Part shown: positions 48,819 through 57,662 of the stretch, one piece after another | Layout: the number at the start of each line of letters is the position of its first letter | Numbering within the stretch: the first letter of the stretch is position 1 | The notes under the pieces: generated by a model | Database searches by the model: none | What the model saw: only the letters and a program-made list of their open reading frames with translations | What the model was told of the DNA's origin: nothing | DNA from: M3007 sp964646615 | GTDB lineage: Bacteria; Bacteroidota; Bacteroidia; Chitinophagales; Saprospiraceae | Direction: 5' to 3' | Length of the DNA stretch: 64,000 bases | Assembly (NCBI GenBank): GCA_964646615.1 | Contig: CAZYEV010000006.1 | Span: 9,001 to 73,000 of the forward strand | Translations under genes and position numbers: made by a program

Positions 48819-51800
48819 TCAGGCCTTCACCTGTTTGGCAGCAGGCCGTGTGGTGGCGGCGGGCTTTTGTTCCACGGCTTTGCCGGTCAATACGCGCTCG
48901 CGCGTCAGGTCAACGACCAGGGAGGAAGCGACGAAGACCGAGGAATAGGTACCAAAGAGGATGCCCACCGACATACCGAAAGCGAAGCCTTTGGTGGCGT
49001 CGCCGCCGAAGAGGAAGAGCACTAAGGCTGCGGCCAGCGTAGTGCCCGAGGTGATAAGCGTGCGGCTCAGCGTGGTGTTGATGGCCATGTTGAACACCTC
49101 CTCTTTGGGCCGCCCGATGTAAGTGTTGATGAACTCGCGGATACGGTCGTACACAATAACGGTGTCGTTCACGGAGTAACCGATGACCGTCAGGATGCAG
49201 GCGATGATGGCCTGGTCAATCTCCAACGAGAACGGCACGATGCCGTGCAGCAGGGTGAAGAACGTCAGCGTGATGAGCACGTCGTGGAACAGAGCCAGCA
49301 CGGCGCCCAAAGAGAACTGCCAGCGGCGGAAGCGGATGAGCAGGTACAGGAAGATGAGCGACAGCGCCCAGATAGTGGCGGAGAGCGAGGAGTCTCGGAT
49401 ATCGTCGGCCACTGTTGGGCTGACCTGGCTCGAAGAGAGGATGTACGTGCCCGAGCCGGAGGTGCTCTTGAAGTTCTCTAAGCTCGTAGAGAAGCCCGCC
49501 GCCGTGATGCCTTCGTGCAGTTTGGCGATGACCTTGTCCATCACGTCGGGGCTGGTGTCGTCAATGAGGTACGAGGTGGTGATGTTGTATGTGTTTTCGG
49601 TACTGATGGCCTTCACAATCGGATTGCCGCCTAAGGCCTGCGAGAGCGCCGGGCGCAGTTTTTCCAACGAGACGGGCTGGTCAAACTTGACATTGAACGA
49701 GTAGCCCCCCTTGAAGTCCACGCCCAATTCGAAGCCGCGCAGGAAGAAGGAGGCGATGCCAATGATGATAATGGCGCTGGAGAAAATGTAGGCGTATTTG
49801 CGCTTGCTGATCCAGTCCACGTTGACGTCAACGAGCCACTTTTCCGACCAGGGGTAGCTGTAGGTCATCTCCTTTCCGCGGTCGAGCCACCACTCCGTCA
49901 TGAGTCGGCTGACGAGTACGGCGGTGAACATGGTGCTGAAGATACCGACCATGAGCACGGTACCGAAGCCTTTGATGGGGCCAAGGCCGAAGTAGATGAG
50001 CACAAAGGCCGTGAGCAGGGTGGTTACGTTGGCGTCAATGATGGCCGGCAGTGCCCGGCTGAAGCCTGTGGCGATGGCTTTGATGCCTTCCATGCCGCCC
50101 CGGATTTCCTCGCGGATGCGCTCGTAGATGATCACGTTGGCATCCACGGCGGTGGCCAGCGTCAGTACGATACCGGCGATGCCGGGCAGGGTGAGCACGG
50201 TGCCCATCGAGGCCAGCGTGCCGATGATGAAGAACAGGTTGGCCAGCAGGGCGATGACGGCCACCACGCCACCGCGGGCGTAATAGGCGATCATGAAGAC
50301 GCACAACAGCACTACCGACAAGATCATGGCGATGAGCGACTTGCGAATGTTGTCAGCGCCGAGTGAAGGGCCGACCTGGCTTTCCTGCACGATGCGCGTG
50401 CCGGCGGGCAGTTTACCCACTTCGAGAATGTTGGCCAAATCTTTGGCTTCGTCGAGCGTGAAGCCGCCCGTAATGGACGAGTTGCCGCCCTCGATGGGGT
50501 TGATGACGCGCGGAGCGCTGACGACCTCGTCGTCGAGGACGATGGCAATTTCACGGTTACCACCCTCATATGCCTGGCGCGTCATTTCGGCCCAGATGCG
50601 GGCGCCTTCGTTGTTCATCGCCAGACTTACGGTTACCTCGCCTGTGTTGGGGTCGGGCTGTTCGCTGGCGCGCGTAACGACGCTGCCATCCAGACGCGGT
50701 TTATCCTGGTTGCGCCACTTCTTGAGGGCATAGAGTTCGTATTTGCCGGCGACAGACGTATTGCCGTCGCGTTCGGGCACGGGCTTGAGGCTCCAGCGGA
50801 ACATCAGGTCCACCGGGAACAGCGCCTTGATGTCGGGGCGCTCGAGCATCTCGGTGATGGCCTTCATCTTGTTTTTGTCGGCGTACCCGATGACCACGCT
50901 GCGCGGGTCGTTGGCGCGCGTCAGCAGGCGGAACAGCGGCCCATCGCCCTGCGGGGTGGCCGGTTTATCCACAACCTTCATCTCCGGCGTTGCCGACGAG
51001 TCCGGCTTGCCGTCGGGGCCAGTAGGGTAGGTGTAGATGGTATCTTTGACGGTAACCAGCAGACTGGTGTCGCCCGCCAGGAGGGCTTTCAGGCGGTTGT
51101 CGGCATTCTCGAGCGCCTGTGGGATGTTCTCATCGCCAAAGCGGTAGGTGTCCCAGAATTCCAGTTTGGCGCTCTTTTGCAGCATGTTGCGCGCGCGCTG
51201 GGGGTTGTCAATGCCCGGCAGCTCCACCAGGATGAGGTCGCGTGCAGCATCCAAGCTGACGTTGGGTTGCACCACGCCGAGCTTGTCAATGCGCTGCTTG
51301 AGGCGCTTGTAGGTTTCGTCCACCGTCGTGTTGGCCAATTGGCGCACCACGCGCACCACCTCGGCATCGGGCGACTCGAAGTTGATCTGCCCGCGCAGGG
51401 TCTCATTGCGGGCGAAGATGGAAGCCAGCGATTTGCCGCCGCCCACCTCTTTCCACGCATTGGCGAACAGCGTGATGAAATCCGTCTGTTGGGTCTTCTG
51501 CTGGTTGGCAGCCTTTTCCAAAGCCTCCAAGAAAGCCGGGTCGGTGCTGTTGCCCGCCAGGTTTCGGACAAAGTCCTTCAAATCCACCTGCAGCAACACG
51601 CTCATACCGCCCTTCAGGTCGAGACCCAAAGCCAGCTGGCTCTTTTTGAGGTCGGCGTAGGTGAATTTTTTGATGAGTGGAATGGAAAACACCGTTTCGC
51701 TGGACAGCGAGTCCAGATAAGCGCTGTAATGCGTCTGCCAGGAAACTGCCGGGTTTTGGGCATGGCGTTCATCGGCATAGCGCGCGGCAGCGCTCTCAAT

Positions 51801-51890
51801 ATTGCTGGTGGGGATGATGAGCAAGTACTGATACAGGCAAACAACCGTCAGCGCGATAAGGAAGAAACGTACGACACCTTTAATCTGCAT
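48819..51890 (-). CDS. secDF: Protein translocase SecDF (fused SecD-SecF)
   Basis: A 1023-residue single-chain SecDF, as is usual in Bacteroidota. It uses proton motive force to pull secreted proteins out of the SecYEG channel. The SecD half (about 1-690) has the first membrane helix, the long periplasmic P1 domain, the family motif LGLDLKGGMSVLLQV near residue 75, and five C-terminal helices (FMIAYYARGGVVAVIALLANLFF, TVLTLPGIAGIVLTLATAVDANVIIYERIREE). The SecF half (about 700-1000) has FELGVDFKGGYSFNVKF and IIACILTVIGYSVNDTVIVYDRIRE. The start at 51890 gives the canonical first helix. It supplies substrates for T9SS export. Confidence 0.96.
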   Translation of the reverse strand: MQIKGVVRFFLIALTVVCLYQYLLIIPTSNIESAAARYADERHAQNPAVSWQTHYSAYLDSLSSETVFSIPLIKKFTYADLKKSQLALGLDLKGGMSVLLQVDLKDFVRNLAGNSTDPAFLEALEKAANQQKTQQTDFITLFANAWKEVGGGKSLASIFARNETLRGQINFESPDAEVVRVVRQLANTTVDETYKRLKQRIDKLGVVQPNVSLDAARDLILVELPGIDNPQRARNMLQKSAKLEFWDTYRFGDENIPQALENADNRLKALLAGDTSLLVTVKDTIYTYPTGPDGKPDSSATPEMKVVDKPATPQGDGPLFRLLTRANDPRSVVIGYADKNKMKAITEMLERPDIKALFPVDLMFRWSLKPVPERDGNTSVAGKYELYALKKWRNQDKPRLDGSVVTRASEQPDPNTGEVTVSLAMNNEGARIWAEMTRQAYEGGNREIAIVLDDEVVSAPRVINPIEGGNSSITGGFTLDEAKDLANILEVGKLPAGTRIVQESQVGPSLGADNIRKSLIAMILSVVLLCVFMIAYYARGGVVAVIALLANLFFIIGTLASMGTVLTLPGIAGIVLTLATAVDANVIIYERIREEIRGGMEGIKAIATGFSRALPAIIDANVTTLLTAFVLIYFGLGPIKGFGTVLMVGIFSTMFTAVLVSRLMTEWWLDRGKEMTYSYPWSEKWLVDVNVDWISKRKYAYIFSSAIIIIGIASFFLRGFELGVDFKGGYSFNVKFDQPVSLEKLRPALSQALGGNPIVKAISTENTYNITTSYLIDDTSPDVMDKVIAKLHEGITAAGFSTSLENFKSTSGSGTYILSSSQVSPTVADDIRDSSLSATIWALSLIFLYLLIRFRRWQFSLGAVLALFHDVLITLTFFTLLHGIVPFSLEIDQAIIACILTVIGYSVNDTVIVYDRIREFINTYIGRPKEEVFNMAINTTLSRTLITSGTTLAAALVLFLFGGDATKGFAFGMSVGILFGTYSSVFVASSLVVDLTRERVLTGKAVEQKPAATTRPAAKQVKA

Positions 51891-51938
51891 ACCGTATAGT
51901 TCAGGTGAAAAGAAATGAGCGGGTTCCAAAAAAGCGCG

Positions 51939-51972
51939 CAAATATAGGCAGTTGGCGCAACGTACGCCCAAA
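51939..51972 (-). promoter_or_regulatory. Promoter candidate of secDF
   Basis: On the minus strand TTTG (51972-51969), 22-bp spacer, TATATTTG (51946-51939), an exact -7 match 48 bp before the ATG. Confidence 0.6.
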
Positions 51973-51974
51973 AT

Positions 51975-52015
51975 GAAAAAACGCACGCTCCGCCACCGGT
52001 GCGGAGCGTGCGTTT
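51975..52015 (-). terminator. Terminator of the CrtZ-like gene
   Basis: Perfect 15-bp arms (51979-51993 and 52001-52015) around a 7-nt loop, with a T-run on the minus strand. It ends 23 bp after the crtZ stop. Confidence 0.88.
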
Positions 52016-52037
52016 AAGCGCCCGTTCAGGTCAATGC

Positions 52038-52529
52038 TCAGGCTTTTTCGCCCTCTTGCTTAAGCGCGCTGCGTTTTTTGAAATACTTCATCGGCACGAT
52101 GAGCAGCCCGAACGACTCGCAGCCGTCCTTAGTGGTTTTGGCGTGATGGGCGCCATGCGCCCGCAGGATGGCGCGCGAGTACCAGCCATCGAGCTGGCGA
52201 AACCACTTAAAGCGCTGGTGGATATACACATCGTGGATGAGGAAATACGTCAGGCCGTACAGCGAGATGCCAATGCCGATAAACAAGGCCCACGTGTGCT
52301 CCGTCAGCCCGCCAATGAGGTAAAAAATCATGCTCGGAATGGCAAAAACCAGAAAAAAGCGGTCGTTCTTTTCAAAGAAACCGTGCTTTTCGTGGCGCGG
52401 CTTGTGGTGGTCTTCGTGCCAGCTCCACAGCAGGCCGTGCATCAGGTATTTGTGCGTAAACCACGCCATGAATTCCATTCCTAAATAAGCGCCCAGCGTA
52501 ATGAGCAAGTATAGCAGCCAGTCAGCCAT
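52038..52529 (-). CDS. crtZ: Carotenoid 3-hydroxylase CrtZ-like (fatty acid hydroxylase superfamily)
   Basis: A 163-residue membrane di-iron hydroxylase. The histidine clusters are HKYLMHGLLWSWHEDHHKPRH (HX4H and HX2HH), HDVYIHQRF and HGAHHAKTTKDG, matching beta-carotene hydroxylase CrtZ, which adds 3-OH groups to make zeaxanthin. Four hydrophobic helices surround them. The start at 52529 removes a Lys-rich extension. No other carotenoid gene is nearby. It is divergent from the SRPBCC gene. Confidence 0.88.
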   Translation of the reverse strand: MADWLLYLLITLGAYLGMEFMAWFTHKYLMHGLLWSWHEDHHKPRHEKHGFFEKNDRFFLVFAIPSMIFYLIGGLTEHTWALFIGIGISLYGLTYFLIHDVYIHQRFKWFRQLDGWYSRAILRAHGAHHAKTTKDGCESFGLLIVPMKYFKKRSALKQEGEKA

Positions 52530-52618
52530 AGTCCCTCTTTTTTTTTTGATAAAAAATCCTTTGCCCGGCAAAACGCCGTTGCGCCCGCAAAGTTCGCCAC
52601 AGCACTGCCAGATGCGTG

Positions 52619-52626
52619 TACTTTTG
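52619..52626 (+). promoter_or_regulatory. Candidate -7 element of the SRPBCC gene
   Basis: TACTTTTG, an exact TAnnTTTG match 25 bp before the ATG. A weak TTCG lies 22 bp upstream. Confidence 0.4.
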
Positions 52627-52651
52627 CCGGGCTTTTTAACGGCATTTCCTT

Positions 52652-53746
52652 ATGATACAAAAAAGCGCTGTCCTGCGCCTTTTCCGTTTTCTGCTCTACG
52701 TCGTCCTGATTGCCGGCGCACTGCTGGCCCTTTTTGGGCTTTTTGCCAAAAAAAGTTACCTCATCGAGCGCCAGATAACCATAGCGGCGCCCGCAGCACT
52801 GGTGTACGACCAGGTGCGCTATTTCCGCAATTTTCGCGTCTGGTCGCCCTGGGCCGGTATGAATGCCGACCTTCGCCTCGAAGGTGAGGACGGCGCCCCG
52901 GGCGCGGCCTACTCCTGGACGGGCGAGGGCGAAGTGGGCAGCGGCAGCATGGTGCTCAAAGCCGTAGCACCTCAGCGCCTGGACTTCGAGGTGAGCACCG
53001 AAAAGCCCTACCGCAGCGCCTCGCCCACGTGGTTCACCTTCGAGGCCGACAGCGGCCAGACCCTCGTTACCTGGGCCTTTCACATGCACATCAGCTTCCC
53101 CTGGAACGGCCTGGCGATGTTCACCGACGTCAACACCTATGTGGGCAAAGACTTTGAGCGCGGGCTGGAAAACCTCAAACGTCATTGCGAAAGCATGATG
53201 CCCCGCCTTTACGCCGGTTACGAAGTGCGCGAAGAAGAACGGCAGGAGCAATCCTACGCCGGCTTTCGGCGAGTCGTCCCCCTGGAACAGGCCGAAGTGT
53301 TCGTACGGGAGCACCTGGAAAAATTAGACCTCCTGACGCGCAAGCGACAACTTGCGCCCACCGGCCCGATAGTCGCCCTCTTCTGGACAATAGACAGCCT
53401 CACGCGCCAGGCCGACATCGCCGTGGCGGCGCCCGTAGCCGCAGGGCAAAAGACGCCGCCCGCGCTACAAGTTTTTACGCTCGAAGGCGGCCAGTACTTT
53501 TGGATAGAACAACCGCGCCAGCCCGACCTCAACGCCGCCCAAAAGGCCCTGGCCCTATACCTGGATGAAAAAGGCTGGGTGCCCATTCCGCCCACCATAG
53601 CTGAATACCTGCAGCGCCCACCCGCCGTGCAGGACACAGCCCAATGGACAACCCGCATCTACCTGCGCGCAGCCGCGCCACCGCCCGCACCACCCGACTC
53701 GCTGGACATCAACGGCAACGGCGCTGACGACGAGGGCGGGCAATAA
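52652..53746 (+). CDS. SRPBCC-family protein with C-terminal effector-binding-like domain
   Basis: A 364-residue protein. An N-terminal membrane helix (about 8-30, RLFRFLLYVVLIAGALLALFGLFA) is followed by a polyketide-cyclase/START-like SRPBCC domain (about 35-185, IERQITIAAPAALVYDQVRYFRNFRVWSPW). A GyrI/AraC-effector-like domain spans about 200-345 (SYAGFRRVVPLEQAEVFVREH to the IYLRAA strand), and the tail is Pro/Asp-rich. The two-domain layout recurs in Bacteroidota; the ligand is unknown. It converges with the esterase gene, 6 bp between stops. Confidence 0.8.
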   Translation: MIQKSAVLRLFRFLLYVVLIAGALLALFGLFAKKSYLIERQITIAAPAALVYDQVRYFRNFRVWSPWAGMNADLRLEGEDGAPGAAYSWTGEGEVGSGSMVLKAVAPQRLDFEVSTEKPYRSASPTWFTFEADSGQTLVTWAFHMHISFPWNGLAMFTDVNTYVGKDFERGLENLKRHCESMMPRLYAGYEVREEERQEQSYAGFRRVVPLEQAEVFVREHLEKLDLLTRKRQLAPTGPIVALFWTIDSLTRQADIAVAAPVAAGQKTPPALQVFTLEGGQYFWIEQPRQPDLNAAQKALALYLDEKGWVPIPPTIAEYLQRPPAVQDTAQWTTRIYLRAAAPPPAPPDSLDINGNGADDEGGQ

Positions 53747-53752
53747 ACGCGC

Positions 53753-55591
53753 CTATTGCCGCACTACCCACTGCACCTGACTACCCCATCGGCTGATGAT
53801 GCGCGCCACATAAAGCCCTGCCGGCAGAGCCGAAAGGTCGAACGACATTTCGCCCGGCGTGCTCGTCCACAGCAAGCGACCCAGTGGATCGAACCACAGC
53901 ACGCGCACCGCAGGGTCGGCCGGCCCATCCAGATGTAAGCGGTCGGATGCCGGGTTAGGGTAAAGCCTCCACACACCAGAGGCATCCTCCATTTCAGGGA
54001 CCGAAATGGTGCTTTTGCACGGAACAAAGCCCACGATTTGATCCCACAGGTTGCTCTCGGTCGTGCGCACGCCACATTGCGAGCCGTTGGGCGTCGCTTT
54101 CAACTCCAGGTAGCAATCGGCCGGGCTGGCATATTGCGGCCAGCCCACCAGCCCGGTACCGTTGGGGTCGCCCGTGCGGGCAAAGTTGGTCCAATAGCGC
54201 AACAGGTGTTGTTGTACACTGTCGTCGGCGGGCCGAAACAGCGGGCCACTGCCAAGCGTGGCATTTTCCCAGCTGTTGAACACGTAGAACAGCTCCATGC
54301 CGTGGTAGGCGCCAAAGGGCTGCAATACGGGCACTGTATGGCGGAACGTGAAGAAGTAGCGCCAGACAGGCTCCGTCTGGTTTTTGCTCACACAATCGGC
54401 TACACGACGAGCCGGTGCCGTGAACTGCAGGTCGCTGACTAAGGCCACGTAGGAAGCGCGCGCCTGCTCGTTGGTGGTGCCGGGCGGGTATGTCGCCAGC
54501 ACTTGCGGCCGATACGCGGGCGGGATGCTGGCCTGCACAAACGCCTGAAACATCTGCGGCGTAATGACCAGGGGCAGGTGAAGGCTCATCTCGTCGCTAT
54601 TGGAGCCGATGAGGAGCGGCACGTGGTTGTGCTGGCCGTTTTGTATCGCCTCCAAAGGCGGCCGGACAAACCAGTGCTCATCCAGCACCGGCTGCCACGG
54701 CGCCTGGGTGATGCCGTTGCCGGAAATAGGGCTGGAGTCGCCGCTGACCAGCGAGTCGGGTGGCAGCGAACGCAGGTAGGCCATCTGTTGGGCAGCAGTG
54801 CCCGCAGCGCCGAGTTTTTGGGCAAAGGCGATGCCCTCCGTGCGCGCAGCGTTGTAACCTTTCAGGCGCGGCGACCCGCTCTGGAGGATGGCGCGGTGAA
54901 ACAGCCCTTTGGCCGCCGGCATTACCAACAGGTTGCCCACGTTGACAGCGCCAGCGCTTTCGCCAAAAATCGTTACCCGCTCAGGGTCGCCGCCAAAGGC
55001 CTCGATGTTTTGCTGCACCCATTGCAGGGCAGCCAGATGATCCATAGCGCCGTAGTTGCCCGCCTTGCCCCAGGCGCTCTCGGCTTCCAGGCCAGGGTGT
55101 ACTAAGTAGCCTAAAGCGCCCAGCCGATATTGAAGGGTAACGACCACCACACCGCCGCGCTTTGCCAGGTTTTTGCCGTCGTAAATGCGTGCGCCGCCGG
55201 TTATCTGACTCGTCGAGCCTTGCTGGTTGCCACCGCCATGAATGAACACCATCACCGGCAGCCGCCCGCTCAGGTTGGGCGTCCACACGTTGAGGTAGAG
55301 GCAGTCCTCCTGACCGACAACCTTACCCACCGTGTCCCCAGGCGAAAACTCCTTCTGCGGGCATGCCGGCGGAAAGTTCTGTGCCAGCCGTACCCCCGAC
55401 CAGCCCGCATGCGGCTGCGGCGGCGCCCAGCGCAACGGCCCCACCGGAGGGCTGGCGTAGGGAATGCCCAGAAAAGCCAAAACACCGTCCTGGCTCAGAC
55501 CCTCAACGGCGCCGTAAATCGTGTTCACCACCTGTGCCCGGGTCAGCACAACACTTCCCAGCAACAGAAAGAGCATCAGTAACTTCTTCAT
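53753..55591 (-). CDS. T9SS-sorted type-B carboxylesterase
   Basis: A 612-residue secreted alpha/beta hydrolase of the carboxylesterase B/para-nitrobenzyl esterase family. The signal peptide is about 1-19. The oxyanion hole is in VMVFIHGGGNQQGS, the nucleophile Ser in TIFGESAGAVNVGN near residue 205, the acid in GSNSDEMSL near 333 and the His in FGAYHGMELFYVF near 433. Residues about 540-612 form a Por secretion-type C-terminal sorting domain (WRLYPNPASDRLHLDG, PLGRLLWTS, LSALPAGLYVARII), which predicts export by the type IX system. The natural substrate is unknown. Confidence 0.93.
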   Translation of the reverse strand: MKKLLMLFLLLGSVVLTRAQVVNTIYGAVEGLSQDGVLAFLGIPYASPPVGPLRWAPPQPHAGWSGVRLAQNFPPACPQKEFSPGDTVGKVVGQEDCLYLNVWTPNLSGRLPVMVFIHGGGNQQGSTSQITGGARIYDGKNLAKRGGVVVVTLQYRLGALGYLVHPGLEAESAWGKAGNYGAMDHLAALQWVQQNIEAFGGDPERVTIFGESAGAVNVGNLLVMPAAKGLFHRAILQSGSPRLKGYNAARTEGIAFAQKLGAAGTAAQQMAYLRSLPPDSLVSGDSSPISGNGITQAPWQPVLDEHWFVRPPLEAIQNGQHNHVPLLIGSNSDEMSLHLPLVITPQMFQAFVQASIPPAYRPQVLATYPPGTTNEQARASYVALVSDLQFTAPARRVADCVSKNQTEPVWRYFFTFRHTVPVLQPFGAYHGMELFYVFNSWENATLGSGPLFRPADDSVQQHLLRYWTNFARTGDPNGTGLVGWPQYASPADCYLELKATPNGSQCGVRTTESNLWDQIVGFVPCKSTISVPEMEDASGVWRLYPNPASDRLHLDGPADPAVRVLWFDPLGRLLWTSTPGEMSFDLSALPAGLYVARIISRWGSQVQWVVRQ

Positions 55592-55774
55592 CGTGCGATG
55601 GTTTTGCCAAAAAAAGAAACTCCCCCCACCGCCCTATGCAGGCCGCAAGGCGAGGATACACGTAGGACGGTTTCGCAAGACAGCCGTTTAAAAACCTCAG
55701 CCAAAAATCAGGAGTAAGTCGTTTTATCGCCGGAGTAGTCGCATTTTTTGCGATCGCTGGAGTCTTATTTTCTA

Positions 55775-55855
55775 ACCGCTGAGAACGCCGAGAAACGCTA
55801 AGGCAGGAACCCCGGCAGATCTCTGATTTCTCTGCGTTTTTTAATCTTTTGCCTT
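55775..55855. repeat. GCTGAGAACGC-type intergenic repeat relic
   Basis: CCGCTGAGAACGCCGAGAAA and a later ATTTCTCTGCGTTTTTT form loosely inverted halves. Similar words occur at 47755-47805 and 44951-45000. Confidence 0.5.
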
Positions 55856-55897
55856 GCAATGGCCTTGCACAAGGTCAGTAAATAACGTTCAGCCCAT

Positions 55898-55932
55898 AAA
55901 AAAAGGCCGCCGGAGCCTTGCTCCAGCGGCCT
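55898..55932 (-). terminator. Terminator of the MBL-rhodanese gene
   Basis: Arms AGGCCGC (55904-55910) and GCGGCCT (55926-55932), with inner GGAGC/GCTCC pairing, and seven T residues on the minus strand. Confidence 0.8.
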
Positions 55933-55971
55933 CTGATGTCCTTATGCCTGTTTACGTTTGCGCGTGCGTGC

Positions 55972-57396
55972 TTACAGTTCCGTGATCTGCTCGCGATACT
56001 CCGATAGCGGCGCCTTGCCCGTTTCCTTGATGGCCTTGAAGCCGCCGTCCACGTTCACTAAGTTATCGAAGCCGCGATTTTTCAGAATGCTGATGGCGAT
56101 GACGGAGCGATAGCCGCCGGCGCAGTGCACTAAGTATTGCACATTGTGGCGCAGTTCGGCCATGTTCTTGTTGATGAAGTCGAGCGGGAAGTTCTGAGCA
56201 CCGATGACGTGCTCGGTTTCATACTCGCTCTTGCGGCGCACATCGAGCACCACCGTGTCCGGTGCTTTCATGCGGCTGACGAACGTTTCGGCGCTGATGC
56301 TTTCGATGCTGTCCACGTCCTTGCCTGCCGCCTGCCATGCAGCAAAACCGCCTTCCAGATAGCCCAGCGTGTTGTCGTAGCCCACGCGCGCTAAGCGCGT
56401 TACCGCTTCCTCTTCGCGACCCGGTGGGCACACCAGCAAAATCGGCTGCTGAAGGTCGGGAATGAGCGTACCTACCCACGAGGCAAACTGACCATCCAGC
56501 CCGATGAACACCGACCCCGGAATGTACCCCTTAACGAACTCCTGCTCCGAGCGCGTGTCCAGAATGAGCGCATTTTCTACCTCTGCCACCGTGATGAACT
56601 CATTGACCGACAGCGGACGCACACCGCGCTGCAGCACGTTGTCAATGCTCTCATAGCCCATGCGGTTGAGCACGGCGTTCTTCGGGAAGTACTGCGGTGG
56701 CTCGACTAAACCCGTCGTTACCTCCTTAACGAATTCTTCTTTCGTCATATCGGCGCGCAGGGCGTAGTTCAGCTGCTTCTGCTGGCCAATGGTCGAAACA
56801 GTCTCTTTGGCCATCTTCTTGCCACACGCCGAACCGGCACCGTGGCCCGGATATACGCGCACATCGTCGGGCAGCGTCATGATCTTGTTGCGCAGCGACT
56901 CGAAGAGAAGGCCTGCCAGGTCTTCGCGCGTCAGGTCGCTCTTCACCGCCAGGTCAGGGCGGCCTACGTCGCCGATAAACAGCGTGTCGCCCGTGAAGAC
57001 GGCCACCTCTTTGCCGTTCTCGTCAATCAGCAAGAAGCACGACGACTCCATCGTGTGGCCCGGCGTATGCAGCACGCGAATTTTCACCTTGCCCAGCGGC
57101 AACTCCTCACCGTCCTGAGCGATGTATGCGTCAAAGTTGGGCTTTGCTGTGGGGCCATACACGATCTTCGCACCCGTCTTCTTCGCCAGGTCCAAATGAC
57201 CCGACACAAAGTCAGCATGGAAATGCGTCTCCAGCACGTATTTGATCTTCGCTCCGTCCTTCTCAGCGCGCTCGATGTACGGCGTTACCTCGCGCAGCGG
57301 GTCAATGATGGCAGCTTCGCCATTGCTCTCGATGTAGTAGGCAGCTTCGGCCAGACAGCCGGTATACAATTGTTCTACTTTCATAGGTGCAGACAT
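55972..57396 (-). CDS. MBL-fold persulfide dioxygenase-like protein fused to two rhodanese domains
   Basis: A 474-residue cytoplasmic enzyme. The N-terminal ETHE1-like metallo-beta-lactamase domain (about 1-240) has ETHFHADFVSGH, HTPGHTMES, FTGDTLFIGDVGRPDL and VYPGHGAGSACG, the iron/persulfide-site pattern. The first rhodanese (about 265-360) carries its Cys in VCPPGREEEA and the second (about 375-470) in HCAGGYRS. The likely role is oxidation of glutathione or protein persulfides and sulfur transfer in sulfide detoxification. An alternative ATG four codons in (57384) is possible. It is monocistronic, with its own terminator. Confidence 0.92.
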   Translation of the reverse strand: MSAPMKVEQLYTGCLAEAAYYIESNGEAAIIDPLREVTPYIERAEKDGAKIKYVLETHFHADFVSGHLDLAKKTGAKIVYGPTAKPNFDAYIAQDGEELPLGKVKIRVLHTPGHTMESSCFLLIDENGKEVAVFTGDTLFIGDVGRPDLAVKSDLTREDLAGLLFESLRNKIMTLPDDVRVYPGHGAGSACGKKMAKETVSTIGQQKQLNYALRADMTKEEFVKEVTTGLVEPPQYFPKNAVLNRMGYESIDNVLQRGVRPLSVNEFITVAEVENALILDTRSEQEFVKGYIPGSVFIGLDGQFASWVGTLIPDLQQPILLVCPPGREEEAVTRLARVGYDNTLGYLEGGFAAWQAAGKDVDSIESISAETFVSRMKAPDTVVLDVRRKSEYETEHVIGAQNFPLDFINKNMAELRHNVQYLVHCAGGYRSVIAISILKNRGFDNLVNVDGGFKAIKETGKAPLSEYREQITEL

Positions 57397-57662
57397 TTAG
57401 TGAGTGAATGGTTGAGCAATTACAAACACAAAAATGCCGGCCCACCGCTTTGCTCAGGAATGACGCTGCTCGCCAAAGAAAAAATTCTTCGTCATTGCTT
57501 TTTACATGGAAAAAGGTTATAGCCTGTAAAAAATCCAATGCGGGCGATAAAAAATGCCGCGCTGGCAGCCTTAAAGACAAAAGGCCGGCGAGCAGGCGGA
57601 GCATATCGCCTCTGCTGACCGACCGAGGTGAGAGTGTTCTGGGGCCGTGAAGGTGGCAGCAG

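Larger units (their letters stand above)
55592..55971. other. 380-bp intergenic region between MBL-rhodanese and esterase genes
   Basis: Contains a GCTGAGAACGC-type repeat relic (55775-55855) and the terminator of the MBL-rhodanese gene (55898-55932). No coding frame or clear promoter is found in 55592-55770. Confidence 0.7.
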
